A DNA stretch of 64,000 nt from a candidate division NC10 bacterium CSP1-5 (GTDB taxonomy: Bacteria; Methylomirabilota; Methylomirabilia; Methylomirabilales; CSP1-5): contig LDXR01000003.1 in assembly GCA_001443495.1 (NCBI GenBank), positions 141,782 through 205,781 of the forward strand. The letters are read 5' to 3'. Below the pieces are notes generated by a model. The model did no database searches, had not been told where the DNA came from, and saw only the letters and a list, made by a program, of their open reading frames with translations. How positions within the stretch are numbered: the first letter of the stretch is position 1; each line of letters starts with the position of its first letter. The position numbers and the translations under genes are program-made. Below are positions 8,765 to 16,829 of the stretch, piece after piece.

Positions 8765-8924
8765 ATCAACCTCGAAAGAGATCTATCCCGTCTTGAAGGA
8801 GGCCTCTGCATGGCCCCAGGATAGCTCGAAATGCCTTTGGAGTGGAAGCAAATTGGGAATCGTCCGGTCTTGGTGGCGTGTAACGAGAGCAGGGACCCGG
8901 AAGATCTCGCAAGTCATTGAGGCG

Positions 8925-8999
8925 TGGAGCCGGCGGTCGGGGTTGAACCGACGGCCTGCTGATTACGAATCAGCTGCTCTGCCACTGAGCTACGCCGGC
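8925..8999 (-). tRNA. tRNA-Thr(CGT)
   Basis: Seven-base acceptor stem GCCGGCG/CGCCGGC, D-arm GCTC-AGTGGCA-GAGC, anticodon stem GCTGA/TCAGC with loop TTCGTAA (anticodon CGT, reads ACG), T-arm GGTTCAACC, discriminator T and an encoded CCA. Confidence 0.95.
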
Positions 9000-9032
9000 C
9001 CGATGCTTACGTAGCACAGCCGACCGGACCAG

Positions 9033-10247
9033 TCAAGGAAGGGGCCTTTTCCAGAACAAGGAAGTCCAGAAGCGCGGTCGCAGCAGTCGCTCTGCGGGGA
9101 GGAGATCACCGACCACCCCCAACAGTTCCTCGACCTGAATCGGTCGGTCATTGAGACGCCGGACGAGGAGGTCACACAGGCGAGGACGGCAGACGATCTG
9201 CTGGAGCAGCTGGCAGACCCGATCCTTCGATGCGAACTCGCGGCGGTAACAGACGGCGTAGCGCCCCAGTCCGCCGGCAGTGGGCCCTCCGTTCGAGAGC
9301 GCTTCTGCCACGGTCTTCGCAGCCAGCTCAGCGCCTCGGAGCGCCTGATACACCCCCTCCCCCGTCATCGGATCGTAGTAGCCAGCCGCATCCCCCACGA
9401 GAAGGAATCCGTCCCCGGCGACCCGCGTGGCGCGGCAGGCGAGCGGCCCGAGGACTCGAATCGCGTTCAGAGGGTGGGCCCCTTCAAGCATTCCTCGCAC
9501 GCGCGGATACGCGACGAAAAGATCGCACAAGACCCTTTCCCACGCCTGGTGAAGCGGGAGGTCCTGCTGATCTACCACGACGCCGATATTCAAGACCCCC
9601 CGTCCCTGCGGGTTGAGGATAGAGTACCCGGTCGTTCCCAGATACACCTCTCCCACATCACCCACGTCGACCGGCATTTGAAAGCGCCGGAGCAAGGCGA
9701 CCTTCCGGTGGGTTCGGTGCCAGGCGAAAAGCTTGAGGCGGCGGGCCACGACGGAGTTACGGCCGTCAGCCCCGATCGTCACCGAGGCGGTGAAGGATCG
9801 TGACCGACCCTCGGAATCGGCAACGACCCCTGCAACACCTCCCCCCTCTCGGATGAGATCGAACACCCTCCATCCTTCGTGACACTCGACCCCGGCTTTG
9901 CGGGCCGCATCGAACAGGAGGGCATCGAACCGATATCGGGGAAGGGAGTAGCCGTGTGAGACAGTCCCGTTACCCGGATAGACCCCTGTAAGCACCGTCC
10001 CTCCGGGCGCCACGATTCGCATGCCACGGATCGGCTGGGGGTCCAGAGCCTCCAAAGCTGAAAGCAGGCCGAGCCGATCCAAGATGGAAAGACAGCCGGG
10101 ACTCACGTACTCACCGCAGGGCTTTTCCCTGGGGAAGTGGGACTTCTCAAGGAGACACACCTTGAGCCCCGCCCGAGCCAGCAGGATGGCCACGGCGCTT
10201 CCCGCCGGGCCTCCCCCGACCACCAGGACATCCGTTGGCTGTCTCAC
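9033..10247 (-). CDS. FAD-dependent oxidoreductase, geranylgeranyl-reductase-like
   Basis: 404 residues of the flavin monooxygenase/geranylgeranyl reductase superfamily. An N-terminal Rossmann FAD site (VLVVGGGPAGSAVAILLARAG) is followed by an FPREKPCGEYVSPG segment typical of GGR-like proteins, then a second FAD motif (GDGFLLVGDAAGYYDPMTGEG). It would oxidise, hydroxylate or reduce a lipid-type substrate. GTG start at 10247 overlaps the YceI stop (GTGA), so it is co-translated with the polyketide genes. In srsABC-type clusters a flavoprotein hydroxylates the alkylresorcinol ring, and that is the most likely role here (inference). Confidence 0.85.
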   Translation of the reverse strand: MRQPTDVLVVGGGPAGSAVAILLARAGLKVCLLEKSHFPREKPCGEYVSPGCLSILDRLGLLSALEALDPQPIRGMRIVAPGGTVLTGVYPGNGTVSHGYSLPRYRFDALLFDAARKAGVECHEGWRVFDLIREGGGVAGVVADSEGRSRSFTASVTIGADGRNSVVARRLKLFAWHRTHRKVALLRRFQMPVDVGDVGEVYLGTTGYSILNPQGRGVLNIGVVVDQQDLPLHQAWERVLCDLFVAYPRVRGMLEGAHPLNAIRVLGPLACRATRVAGDGFLLVGDAAGYYDPMTGEGVYQALRGAELAAKTVAEALSNGGPTAGGLGRYAVCYRREFASKDRVCQLLQQIVCRPRLCDLLVRRLNDRPIQVEELLGVVGDLLPAERLLRPRFWTSLFWKRPLP

Positions 10248-10843
10248 TCGGCCCCCCCCACCAGAACCCGGAAGCGAACCTCGACCTCGTCCTTCACGGT
10301 GACAAAGAGGAAGGCGGGGCGCTCAATGCCGTAGTCACTCATCAGCAGGGGTGTCCTTCCCTCGACCTCGAACCGTCCATCCACGGGTGAAACGGTGGCA
10401 GGAATGCGCAGGCGTCGTGTCACGCCATGTAGCGTCAGCTCTCCTTCCAGCGTGAGACCAATCCTGCCTGCCTCCCGACGCAAATCGCTGAGGCCGGCCA
10501 GAAGGAACCGGATCTCGGGAAACTTTGCCACCTCCAGATGATCTTCCCACATGAGGCGGTTCCGAAGTCCAATCCCGGTGTCGAGGGCCTTTGCCTCAAT
10601 CGCCACGCACCCGACGGCCTCGTCAATGCCTCGCGCCCTGACGCGACCCGAGACTACGGTCGCCCGACCCTCGAAGTCGTGCAGGCGCGCATCGGCCACA
10701 AAGACGACCTCTCCTTTGAGAACCTTCCGCGTCTCCGAGAGGGTGCGTCCGGCGAGGAGCTTGGAAGGGACATCGCAGGCAGCGAGAACTCTGGGTGAAA
10801 GGAGCCACAGGAGGAACAAGGTGCGAACACAAACGCATTTCAT
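10244..10843 (-). CDS. Secreted YceI-like lipid-binding protein
   Basis: About 199 residues. The N-terminal signal peptide (VRTLFLLWLLSPRVLAAC) is followed by a YceI beta-barrel (lipocalin-like) with diagnostic pieces VFVADARLHDFEGRA, WEDHLEVAKFPEIRF and LTLHGVTRRLRIPATV. YceI proteins hold isoprenoid quinones or other long-chain amphiphiles in a hydrophobic channel in the periplasm. The ATG at 10843 puts the signal peptide at the N-terminus; a frame to 10879 is also open. Its place inside a polyketide/flavoprotein operon suggests that it carries the cluster product. Confidence 0.88.
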   Translation of the reverse strand: MKCVCVRTLFLLWLLSPRVLAACDVPSKLLAGRTLSETRKVLKGEVVFVADARLHDFEGRATVVSGRVRARGIDEAVGCVAIEAKALDTGIGLRNRLMWEDHLEVAKFPEIRFLLAGLSDLRREAGRIGLTLEGELTLHGVTRRLRIPATVSPVDGRFEVEGRTPLLMSDYGIERPAFLFVTVKDEVEVRFRVLVGGAE

Positions 10844-10850
10844 CTTGTGA

Positions 10851-10939
10851 CAATCGAGCAATAGAACATTAGACCGCAATGGGGCATTTCGCCTCCAAGA
10901 TGAGCTCTATTGTTCCACTGTCCATTGCTCCATTGCTCC
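10851..10939. repeat. Inverted short-period repeat, CAATGGAGC/CAATAGAGC family
   Basis: Left arm (10851-10885) reads CAATCGAGCAATAGAACATT. The right arm (10901-10939) is an imperfect complement ending in CCATTGCTCCATTGCTCC, a nine-base word repeated in tandem. It fills the gap between the methyltransferase and YceI genes. Confidence 0.65.
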
Positions 10940-10968
10940 AAAGTAAACGCACGTTGTGCGTTTACTTT
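10940..10968 (-). terminator. Perfect 13-bp hairpin at methyltransferase stop
   Basis: Arms AAAGTAAACGCAC and GTGCGTTTACTTT are exactly complementary around a GTT loop. The hairpin overlaps the stop codon of the methyltransferase (10967-10969). There is no clean T-run, so it may attenuate, terminate weakly or protect the 3' end. Confidence 0.5.
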
Positions 10969-11701
10969 ACCGATTCGGGGCCCCGTCATCGGCGTGCTCC
11001 TTGACCATGGCAACCCGGAAGAAGGGATACGGATGGATCCGGACGCCACCGACTCCCGCCTCATCCACCATCGCGCGAAGCTCCGATAGGGTGTAGGCCC
11101 GCCGCATGGAGAGCGGCCCATCGTGGCGTACGAGACGGCCCCGGCAGAAGAGGCGCATCGCGAGCCAGGTGAGGAGATAGGCGTGCCAGCTCCGCAGGAG
11201 ATCGTTGATGATGAACCCCCACCGCCCGATCCGGTCCAGGGCGCCGAGCAGCCCGACCCCCTCGGCATGGGAGAGGTGGTGGAGCGCCAGAGAGCAGAGG
11301 ACCACGTCGAAGCTTCCGGCCGGATACGGCAGGGCGAGGGCGTCTGCGATCTCAAGACTGACCTCCGGATACTGCCGCATCCGGTCTCCGGCCAGCAGCA
11401 GCATCTGGGGATTCTTGTCGATCCCCACGATCCGGACCCGCCGTCCCTGCCGGCGGGCCCATCGAACAATGGCCACCGGGATGTCGGCGCCGCCGGTCGC
11501 CACGTCCAGGATCCGGATCTCGCCGTCTTGCGCCCGACGCAGCATCGGGCCGAGGTAGTCCAGGATCAGCCGGGTGCCGCCAAAGAGGCGGTTCAGCCGC
11601 TCCAGATCCCGGAGGTTGGCTGAAAGCTCCTCCGGGGCGATTCCGGGCTCGTCGATGAGCTCCGTCGCCCCTTCCGCCCGCGGCAGCGGAAATCTCACCA
11701 T
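10967..11701 (-). CDS. Class I SAM-dependent methyltransferase (polyketide cluster)
   Basis: 244 residues with a Rossmann methyltransferase core. Motif I is RILDVATGGADIPVAIV, the acidic residue binding the SAM ribose lies in VGIDKNPQML, and motif IV is FDVVLCSLALHHL. The family contains O- and C-methyltransferases of small phenolic or quinone substrates. Its ATG (11701) overlaps the PKS stop (11695) by seven bases, so the two are coupled. By analogy with SrsB and other type III PKS partners it probably methylates the alkyl-resorcinol or pyrone product; regiochemistry cannot be read from the sequence. Confidence 0.88.
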   Translation of the reverse strand: MVRFPLPRAEGATELIDEPGIAPEELSANLRDLERLNRLFGGTRLILDYLGPMLRRAQDGEIRILDVATGGADIPVAIVRWARRQGRRVRIVGIDKNPQMLLLAGDRMRQYPEVSLEIADALALPYPAGSFDVVLCSLALHHLSHAEGVGLLGALDRIGRWGFIINDLLRSWHAYLLTWLAMRLFCRGRLVRHDGPLSMRRAYTLSELRAMVDEAGVGGVRIHPYPFFRVAMVKEHADDGAPNR

Positions 11702-12735
11702 CGGAGGAGGAACCCTTCGGCGGCGAAGCCCGGCCCCAGGGCGGCGAGGATCCCCCAGTCGCCGGGGCGAGGCTCCTTCGAGCGCAGGGCCGCATCCAGC
11801 ACGAAGAGGACGGTCGCCGAGGACATGTTGCCAAAGTGACGGAGGACCCGACGCGAGAAACGGAGATCGCGGTCGGTGAGGTCCAGCAGATCTTGCGCCT
11901 TCTCGATCACGCGCCGCCCCGCGGAATGGAGGACCCAGAACCGGATGTCACGCCGCTTCAGGCCGTTCTCCATCAGCATGGTCTCGCTGAGCTCCTTGAG
12001 CATGCCGGCGGCGATGTGCCGGATCTCCTTCGAAAGGAGGATCCGAGGCCGCCCGCCGGGATAGGTAAACCCCATGAGATCGAGATACTCCGGCCTGAGC
12101 AGCGTCCGGTTGTCGAGGAGGACGACGCCATCCCCCGTGCCGGCGACCAGCGCGGCCGCCGCGCCATCAGCAAAGATCGCATTGGCCACCGCCGTCTCCG
12201 GCGCATCGTCCAAGTAGTAGGTAGCCGAGCAGATCTCGGCAGCCACCACGAGGGCCCGCCCTGTCGGGTGGGCCTTGATGTAATTGAAGGCCTGCTGCAA
12301 GGCCACGATCCCCGAGGCGCAGCCCGTATCACCCACATGCACCCGCTGGATGTTGTGCCGCATCTCGAGCGCCCGGACGAATCGCGTGTCGAGGCTCGGA
12401 CAGAGACGGCCGGTACAGGTCGTGGTCACGAGGAAATCAATCTGTTGAGGAGTGATCCTTCGCTGCTCAAGGCAGGCCTGGATCGCCCGGCATCCCAACT
12501 CGACGCTTCCGCGCTCGAATCGCGCGTTAAGTTGATCAAAGGTCTCGTTGGGGGCAAAGGTCTCCCGGTCAAGAAAGAGGTAACGGTGCTCGATCCCGCT
12601 CCTCAGGAAGAAACCGCGACGCACCGGATCAGTGTATCCGGCCCACTGCAGGACCTCGGCCTGCGTGAACCGCTCTCGTGGTGTCGCGGTCCCCACCGCG
12701 AGGATTCGGGGGGTCGTCCCCTCGTTACCCTTCAT
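11695..12735 (-). CDS. Type III polyketide synthase (chalcone/stilbene synthase-like)
   Basis: 346 residues from the preferred ATG (12735, GGAGG upstream; frame open to a GTG at 12753). The thiolase-fold catalytic triad is complete: Cys in GDTGCASG, His in WVLHSAGRR and Asn in HFGNMSSATVLF (residues 145, 276 and 309 counted from the GTG), plus the C-terminal ALGPGFAAEG loop. Type III PKSs extend an acyl-CoA starter with malonyl-CoA and cyclise it to resorcinols, pyrones or phloroglucinols without a carrier protein. Starter specificity is unknown; long-chain fatty acyl-CoA is likely given the lipid-handling neighbours. First biosynthetic gene of the operon. Confidence 0.93.
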   Translation of the reverse strand: MKGNEGTTPRILAVGTATPRERFTQAEVLQWAGYTDPVRRGFFLRSGIEHRYLFLDRETFAPNETFDQLNARFERGSVELGCRAIQACLEQRRITPQQIDFLVTTTCTGRLCPSLDTRFVRALEMRHNIQRVHVGDTGCASGIVALQQAFNYIKAHPTGRALVVAAEICSATYYLDDAPETAVANAIFADGAAAALVAGTGDGVVLLDNRTLLRPEYLDLMGFTYPGGRPRILLSKEIRHIAAGMLKELSETMLMENGLKRRDIRFWVLHSAGRRVIEKAQDLLDLTDRDLRFSRRVLRHFGNMSSATVLFVLDAALRSKEPRPGDWGILAALGPGFAAEGFLLRW

Positions 12736-12857
12736 CATCCCTCCACCGAGCACAAGGAGGCACTCTTGCTACGGAAGACGCTCCCGATGCTCGCAGTATT
12801 CCGGGAAAAATACGGCAGGTCCCGCTTCCGCGAAGGAAAGATCACGAGAGAAAGGAG

Positions 12858-13133
12858 CTACTGGCGTCGGAGGGTGTGGAAAAATTCCCGGTTGCCGGCG
12901 GAGTCGGGAGAGGCCTGCACGAGGTTTTTTTGGGCCTCGGGGGGCATATCGACGGAGCGGAAGCCACTTCCGGCCGGCTCGAGGCCTTGCGGCCACTGCT
13001 TCACCTGTCTGACCGTCTCTGTTGGAGGGCCGATCGTCTGCCTCTCCTTATCCGTCCCACAACTCGCCAGCAGAGCACCGAGGGCGAGAAGCAGTCCTGG
13101 CCAAACTCCTGCATCCTTCCTCATCGACACCAC
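12858..13133 (-). CDS. Small lipoprotein of unknown function
   Basis: About 88-91 residues. Signal peptide with lipobox (GLLLALGALLASCGT), then a short polar region rich in Gln, Pro and Glu without a recognised domain. GGAAGG lies just upstream of two GTG codons (13133 and 13130); the ATG at 13124 is a further option. A TTGACA promoter lies about 95 bases upstream, and the PKS gene starts 120 bases downstream, so it may be the first gene of the polyketide transcript. Function unknown. Confidence 0.65.
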   Translation of the reverse strand: MVSMRKDAGVWPGLLLALGALLASCGTDKERQTIGPPTETVRQVKQWPQGLEPAGSGFRSVDMPPEAQKNLVQASPDSAGNREFFHTLRRQ

Positions 13134-13229
13134 GCGCCCTTCCTTCCGGCTGTAGCAGCCCTTCCCGATCAAGAGACCCCGGGTTCGACACCGATCAGGA
13201 TTGCCGGTGTCACTGGTGGAATCACCCAA

Positions 13230-13257
13230 AGCATAGCAGAGGCACGAGTCTTGTCAA
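13230..13257 (-). promoter_or_regulatory. Sigma70-type promoter, lipoprotein/PKS operon
   Basis: Minus strand TTGACA (13252-13257), 16-base spacer, TATGCT (13230-13235). It lies between the lpxD end and the small lipoprotein and is the only good promoter seen ahead of the polyketide genes. Confidence 0.65.
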
Positions 13258-13315
13258 GATACGGCCGTCCCCACGATGGTACCACAGAGAGCGATCGAGG
13301 GGTCCCGAGCATCCT

Positions 13316-14353
13316 TCAGCGGACAGTTCGTGTCTCGAGATCAATCAGGCGGCGCCGCAAGGCGGCCACCTCCTCCAGAAGCTCCGGCAACCTGGCCATT
13401 GCCGCAAACTGGTGCTTGCTCTTCTGGATCGGTCGGGCCGGGGAGCCCCAGACGATCTCCCCATCTCTGAGCTGCTTCCCCGGAGCGACGCCAGACTGGG
13501 CGCCGACGATCACTCGATCCCCTAACGTCACGTGGTCGGCGATGCCTACCTGTCCGGCAATGGTGCACCTTTTTCCCACGACTGTGCTGCCCCCGACGCC
13601 CGCCTGAGCGGACAGCGTGGAGCTTTCTCCTACGGCGACATTGTGGCCGATCTGCACGAGGTTGTCGATCTTGACCCCACGCCCGATGATGGTCCGGCCT
13701 AACGTGGCGCGGTCGATGCAGACATTGGCCCCGATCTCGACGTCATCCTCAATGACGAGGATTCCCACCTGCGGAATCTTGATCTGTTCGCCGTCCTCGG
13801 GGACAAACCCGAAGCCGTCAGAGCCGAGGACCGCCCCCGCGTGGACGATCACCCGTTTTCCGACCCGCGTGCCCTCGTAGAGAGTCACGCGGCTGTGAAG
13901 GATGGTGTCTTCTTCAATCACGCACCCATCCCCGATCGCACACCCGGGGCCAATCGACACGCGGTCGCCAATCCTGACCCGATTGCCGATCGTGACGAAG
14001 GGCCCGATGGCCACCTGGGCCCCGAGCCCGACCTCCTCCCCGATCACGGCGGACGGATGGGCTCCGGCGCGACCCTTCTTTGCCGGATGATACAGCCACA
14101 AGACGCGAGCGAAGGCTGCCTTCGGATTTCTCACCAGGATCAGGCTCTTGCGGGACGGTCCGGCCCCCTCCCGGGTGAGGATACACGAGGCAGATGAGGC
14201 CTCGGCGCGCCGGAGGTAGGCCGGGGTCTCGGCAAGAACGAGGCTTTCCTCCTGCGCCTCTTCGATGGAGCTTACCCTCCGGATCGAGACAGCGCCGTCA
14301 CCACTCACCTCACCCTGAACCAGGCGCGCAATCGCATCCACGGTGTAGACCAT
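13316..14353 (-). CDS. lpxD: UDP-3-O-(3-hydroxyacyl)glucosamine N-acyltransferase LpxD
   Basis: 345-residue lipid A enzyme that transfers a 3-hydroxyacyl chain from ACP to UDP-3-acyl-glucosamine in the cytoplasm. An N-terminal uridine-binding domain (about 1-100, containing LILVRNPKAAFARVL) leads to a left-handed beta-helix of hexapeptide repeats (IGDRVSIGPGCAIGDG and many others) and a C-terminal helix ending in the LEEVAALRRRLIDLE coiled coil. The catalytic His lies in VQIGHNVAVGE. ATG at 14353 has AGGAGG upstream. Its presence shows an LPS outer membrane. No other lpx genes are adjacent. Confidence 0.95.
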   Translation of the reverse strand: MVYTVDAIARLVQGEVSGDGAVSIRRVSSIEEAQEESLVLAETPAYLRRAEASSASCILTREGAGPSRKSLILVRNPKAAFARVLWLYHPAKKGRAGAHPSAVIGEEVGLGAQVAIGPFVTIGNRVRIGDRVSIGPGCAIGDGCVIEEDTILHSRVTLYEGTRVGKRVIVHAGAVLGSDGFGFVPEDGEQIKIPQVGILVIEDDVEIGANVCIDRATLGRTIIGRGVKIDNLVQIGHNVAVGESSTLSAQAGVGGSTVVGKRCTIAGQVGIADHVTLGDRVIVGAQSGVAPGKQLRDGEIVWGSPARPIQKSKHQFAAMARLPELLEEVAALRRRLIDLETRTVR

Positions 14354-14444
14354 AGGCCTTCCTCCTGCTGAATCTTCCCCACCACTCACTCGACACGCCA
14401 AGTCTCCCAACCCCCGAAACCCGGCGTCCCGGATCGAAAGTCCC

Positions 14445-15158
14445 CTATCGTTCCCGAAACTGAAAGGCGTGCACCTCGCCTTCGAGGTCGATCACCAGCC
14501 GCAGCGGGTACGGCGGTCGCGTCGATGCCGGCTGATAAAAGTAGACGTACCCGGACACCCCGTCGCCGGGCCCGAGCGTGACCTCTTGCAGCAGTACCCC
14601 GAGTGCCACCTCAGACCCCTTATCGAACACGGTCCCGCGGGCAGCCTTCTGAGGTGCCACAAAGGTCGCCTCCACGAGCTTCGCCATCTCTTTGGCCACC
14701 TCGTCTCGCTGGGTGTTCGTCAGGGGCGGGGCCGCATATGCGACACCACCGAGTGTCACCTTCGCAGTCGGAAAATCAGGAACCGCATCGCGATCGGGGG
14801 CGACGGGCCTCCCGCGAATGCTGGCGTCGTAGTACCCGGGCAGCCATTGCTCGGAGACGCGGGGGATGAGTGTTCCGCCCGCGTCAGCCAGGTACACATG
14901 CTGGGGTCCAAAGGCCAGGGGTGCGCCGGTGCGATTCTTGACCGACACCTGCGTCAGAAAGAACCGGTCCTCTCTGCCCAAGACGCCGGCCTCTCGCAAC
15001 GAGACCTCCCCGGTAAGAGACCCGCCGGATGGTCGGGTCTCGCCTGCGTTCGGCAGGCTCTGCATCATCACCTGAGGCGACGACGCGCAGCCAGCCAGGA
15101 CCAGGATAGCTCCGCTCAGCCATCTCACGCCCGTACCACGATGCTCCTTCATTCGCAT
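14445..15158 (-). CDS. Predicted lipoprotein, function unknown
   Basis: 237 residues. Lipobox in SGAILVLAGCASS at about residue 25, then a beta-rich extracytoplasmic domain containing VKNRTGAPLAFGPQHVYLADA, which resembles proteins that constrain surface-exposed interaction partners, but no family is recognised. ATG at 15158 follows GAGGAGGGAGG; the frame stays open to 15374 without a ribosome site. A sigma70-type promoter (15182-15211) precedes it, divergent from the gene at 15289. Confidence 0.75.
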   Translation of the reverse strand: MRMKEHRGTGVRWLSGAILVLAGCASSPQVMMQSLPNAGETRPSGGSLTGEVSLREAGVLGREDRFFLTQVSVKNRTGAPLAFGPQHVYLADAGGTLIPRVSEQWLPGYYDASIRGRPVAPDRDAVPDFPTAKVTLGGVAYAAPPLTNTQRDEVAKEMAKLVEATFVAPQKAARGTVFDKGSEVALGVLLQEVTLGPGDGVSGYVYFYQPASTRPPYPLRLVIDLEGEVHAFQFRER

Positions 15159-15181
15159 CCCCCTCCCTCCTCTTGCCGAGA

Positions 15182-15211
15182 TTTCTAACACTGCTCCGAC
15201 CGTCCTGCCAA
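15182..15211 (-). promoter_or_regulatory. Promoter of lipoprotein gene (divergent pair)
   Basis: Minus strand TTGGCA (15206-15211), 18-base spacer, TAGAAA (15182-15187). Start expected near 15175, just upstream of the ribosome site. Confidence 0.45.
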
Positions 15212-15238
15212 GGGAAACTTTGGCGGGACCGCCTCCTC

Positions 15239-15265
15239 TTGACCCACGGGACCATTGTCTATACG
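15239..15265 (+). promoter_or_regulatory. Promoter-like site ahead of amidotransferase-like gene
   Basis: TTGACC (15239-15244) followed after 15 bases by TATACG (15260-15265). The spacer is short; TACGCT at a 17-base spacing is an alternative -10. Confidence 0.35.
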
Positions 15266-15288
15266 CTACGCGTTGCGGAGGGAAATCG

Positions 15289-16314
15289 ATGAAGAGAAAA
15301 GAAGGGCGCCTGCTGCTTGGCCTCCTCCTGGGCCTCATGCTCCTCCCGCAGGTCGCAGCGGCAGAACCCGCCAAGCTGATTCTCGCCCTGGGGGATGATT
15401 CCTATACTCCGGCGGATGCGGTGAAGGCCTGGACCGGGGCCGAGGTCAGGAATACACTCGGAAAGCGCGACCTCCTCGAATTCGCGGTCGTGATTCTTTC
15501 CAATATTCCATACGGTGCGCTCCCCCCGGCGGTCCGCGAGGGACTGCCTGAGTTCGTGAGGCGGGGGGGCTCGCTCTTGATCACCGGCGGACCGAATGCC
15601 TACGGGAGCGGGGGGTATCAGTCGGTGGCGTCCCTCATCCCCTTCGAGATCCGGGCGGAATCAGACTGGATCGCCGTCCCCTTCAAGGCGGTGATCCTCC
15701 TTCAGCCGGATCATCCGATCCTCGCGGGAGTGACATTCCAGACCGTCGGGATTCTTAATGATCTCAACCCCAAGAAGTCGGGTGCGGTGGAGATCGCGCG
15801 GTACGCCGGTGGGGCCACCTTTGATCCTTCCGGCAGGGTGATCGGGTCACGCTTCCCTTCTCCGTTAATCGCAGAGCAACGCGGTGATCAGGGGACCGTC
15901 TTGGGCATCGCCCTTGATGTCGGCCGGGAGGTGAGGGCCGGCTGGACGAACGGGCCTCGCTTTCTGCAAAACGTCCTCACGTATCTGGTCGGACGTTCTC
16001 CGCTCAAGCCGAGGACAGGAGAGGAACTCCTCCGGACCTTTCTGCGCTGGCAGGAGACGTGTGACCGAGAGCTCCGCCGGGGCACGACCGGCGGGGCGCA
16101 TTGGAAGCGAACGGCCGCCGACTGCCGCCGCGAGCTGGCGGATAGCCGCTATCCCTACCTGGACCTGGCGGACCTATGGCTCGTGGAGCGCTTGGCCATC
16201 GCCGAGCGAGTCGAGAGGGGGGAGCTGTCCGAAGGGGACGGCGGTCGCCAGATGATGGAGTTGAACGTGCGCATCCGGAAAGACATCGAACGACGGCAGG
16301 AGGGACTGAAGTAG
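15289..16314 (+). CDS. Secreted protein with class I glutamine-amidotransferase-like fold
   Basis: 341 residues. Signal peptide (LLLGLLLGLMLLPQVAAAEP), then a flavodoxin-like GATase1 domain (about 25-235): VVILSNIPYGALPPAVREGLPEFVRRGG, GGSLLITGGPNAYGSGGY, then a late strand with GPRFLQNVLTYLVG. This is the putative-glutaminase/ThuA-like arrangement seen in cell-surface proteins; the catalytic Cys of true amidotransferases is not evident, so it is likely a binding domain. A helical tail (about 245-341) has no recognised match. ATG 15289 has GGAGGG upstream. Function unknown. Confidence 0.75.
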   Translation: MKRKEGRLLLGLLLGLMLLPQVAAAEPAKLILALGDDSYTPADAVKAWTGAEVRNTLGKRDLLEFAVVILSNIPYGALPPAVREGLPEFVRRGGSLLITGGPNAYGSGGYQSVASLIPFEIRAESDWIAVPFKAVILLQPDHPILAGVTFQTVGILNDLNPKKSGAVEIARYAGGATFDPSGRVIGSRFPSPLIAEQRGDQGTVLGIALDVGREVRAGWTNGPRFLQNVLTYLVGRSPLKPRTGEELLRTFLRWQETCDRELRRGTTGGAHWKRTAADCRRELADSRYPYLDLADLWLVERLAIAERVERGELSEGDGGRQMMELNVRIRKDIERRQEGLK

Positions 16315-16379
16315 GGAGAGCGTTGCGGTCAAGGGACCCTTATGCCTCTCCCGGCCTGCACGGAGCGAGTCAAAAAAAT

Positions 16380-16557
16380 CTACGCGTGTCCCGGGGGACT
16401 CGTACAGACGCCCTCAAGCTTCAGGATGTGGATTCCGGGACGCCATGCAGCGAGTGTCTGTACCGCCTTCACAAAATCTGGGGCGGAAACCTCTACGAGT
16501 TCCGTCTCAGAGCCTGAGTCTCCCCGCACGCTGAAGAAGAACACTGGCATTGGCATC
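16380..16557 (-). pseudogene. Small broken gene with single-base frameshift
   Basis: From ATG 16557 (GAGGGA ribosome site eight bases upstream) the reading gives MPMPVFFFSVRGDSGSETE and then runs into a poor frame. If one A of the AAA at about 16499-16502 is dropped, it continues as LVEVSAPDFVKAVQTLAAW and on through RPGIHILKLEGVC to a TAG at 16380-16382, followed at once by seven T. The joined protein of about 58 residues looks real in composition. Either a decayed gene or an assembly error. No family recognised. Confidence 0.4.
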
Positions 16558-16829
16558 GTTTTCTTCCCTCACACACCCACAATCTGGGTCCAGTCTCTTA
16601 CTCGAGCATACTGCAGCATAAACCGTGCCAATGCGGCAGGCGGAAGGCCGGGTAGCATTATTCTCCTGTATGTAAGTATTTGTTTTCTCTGATGCGATAT
16701 GGAGCCTTTTCTTCGCAAAGCTCCAGTTGTAGAGGAAGGTCCTGTGTGAGCAAGGTGCACGATTTATCCACAGGCGTTGGGGAAGATCTGCCTCTTTCGT
16801 GGTCCGGTCTCATCCACTGAGCAGAGATT
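16558..16829. other. Gap with one consensus DnaA box
   Basis: No gene seen. It holds an exact TTATCCACA at 16764-16772 and a small hairpin-capable GGAGC...GCTCC near 16700. A lone box is within chance expectation and far from the probable origin. Confidence 0.3.

Noticed and set aside
16764-16772. Exact DnaA box far from the origin
   Set aside because: A single 9-mer without partners or A+T-rich flank is expected by chance; listed only as part of the gap.
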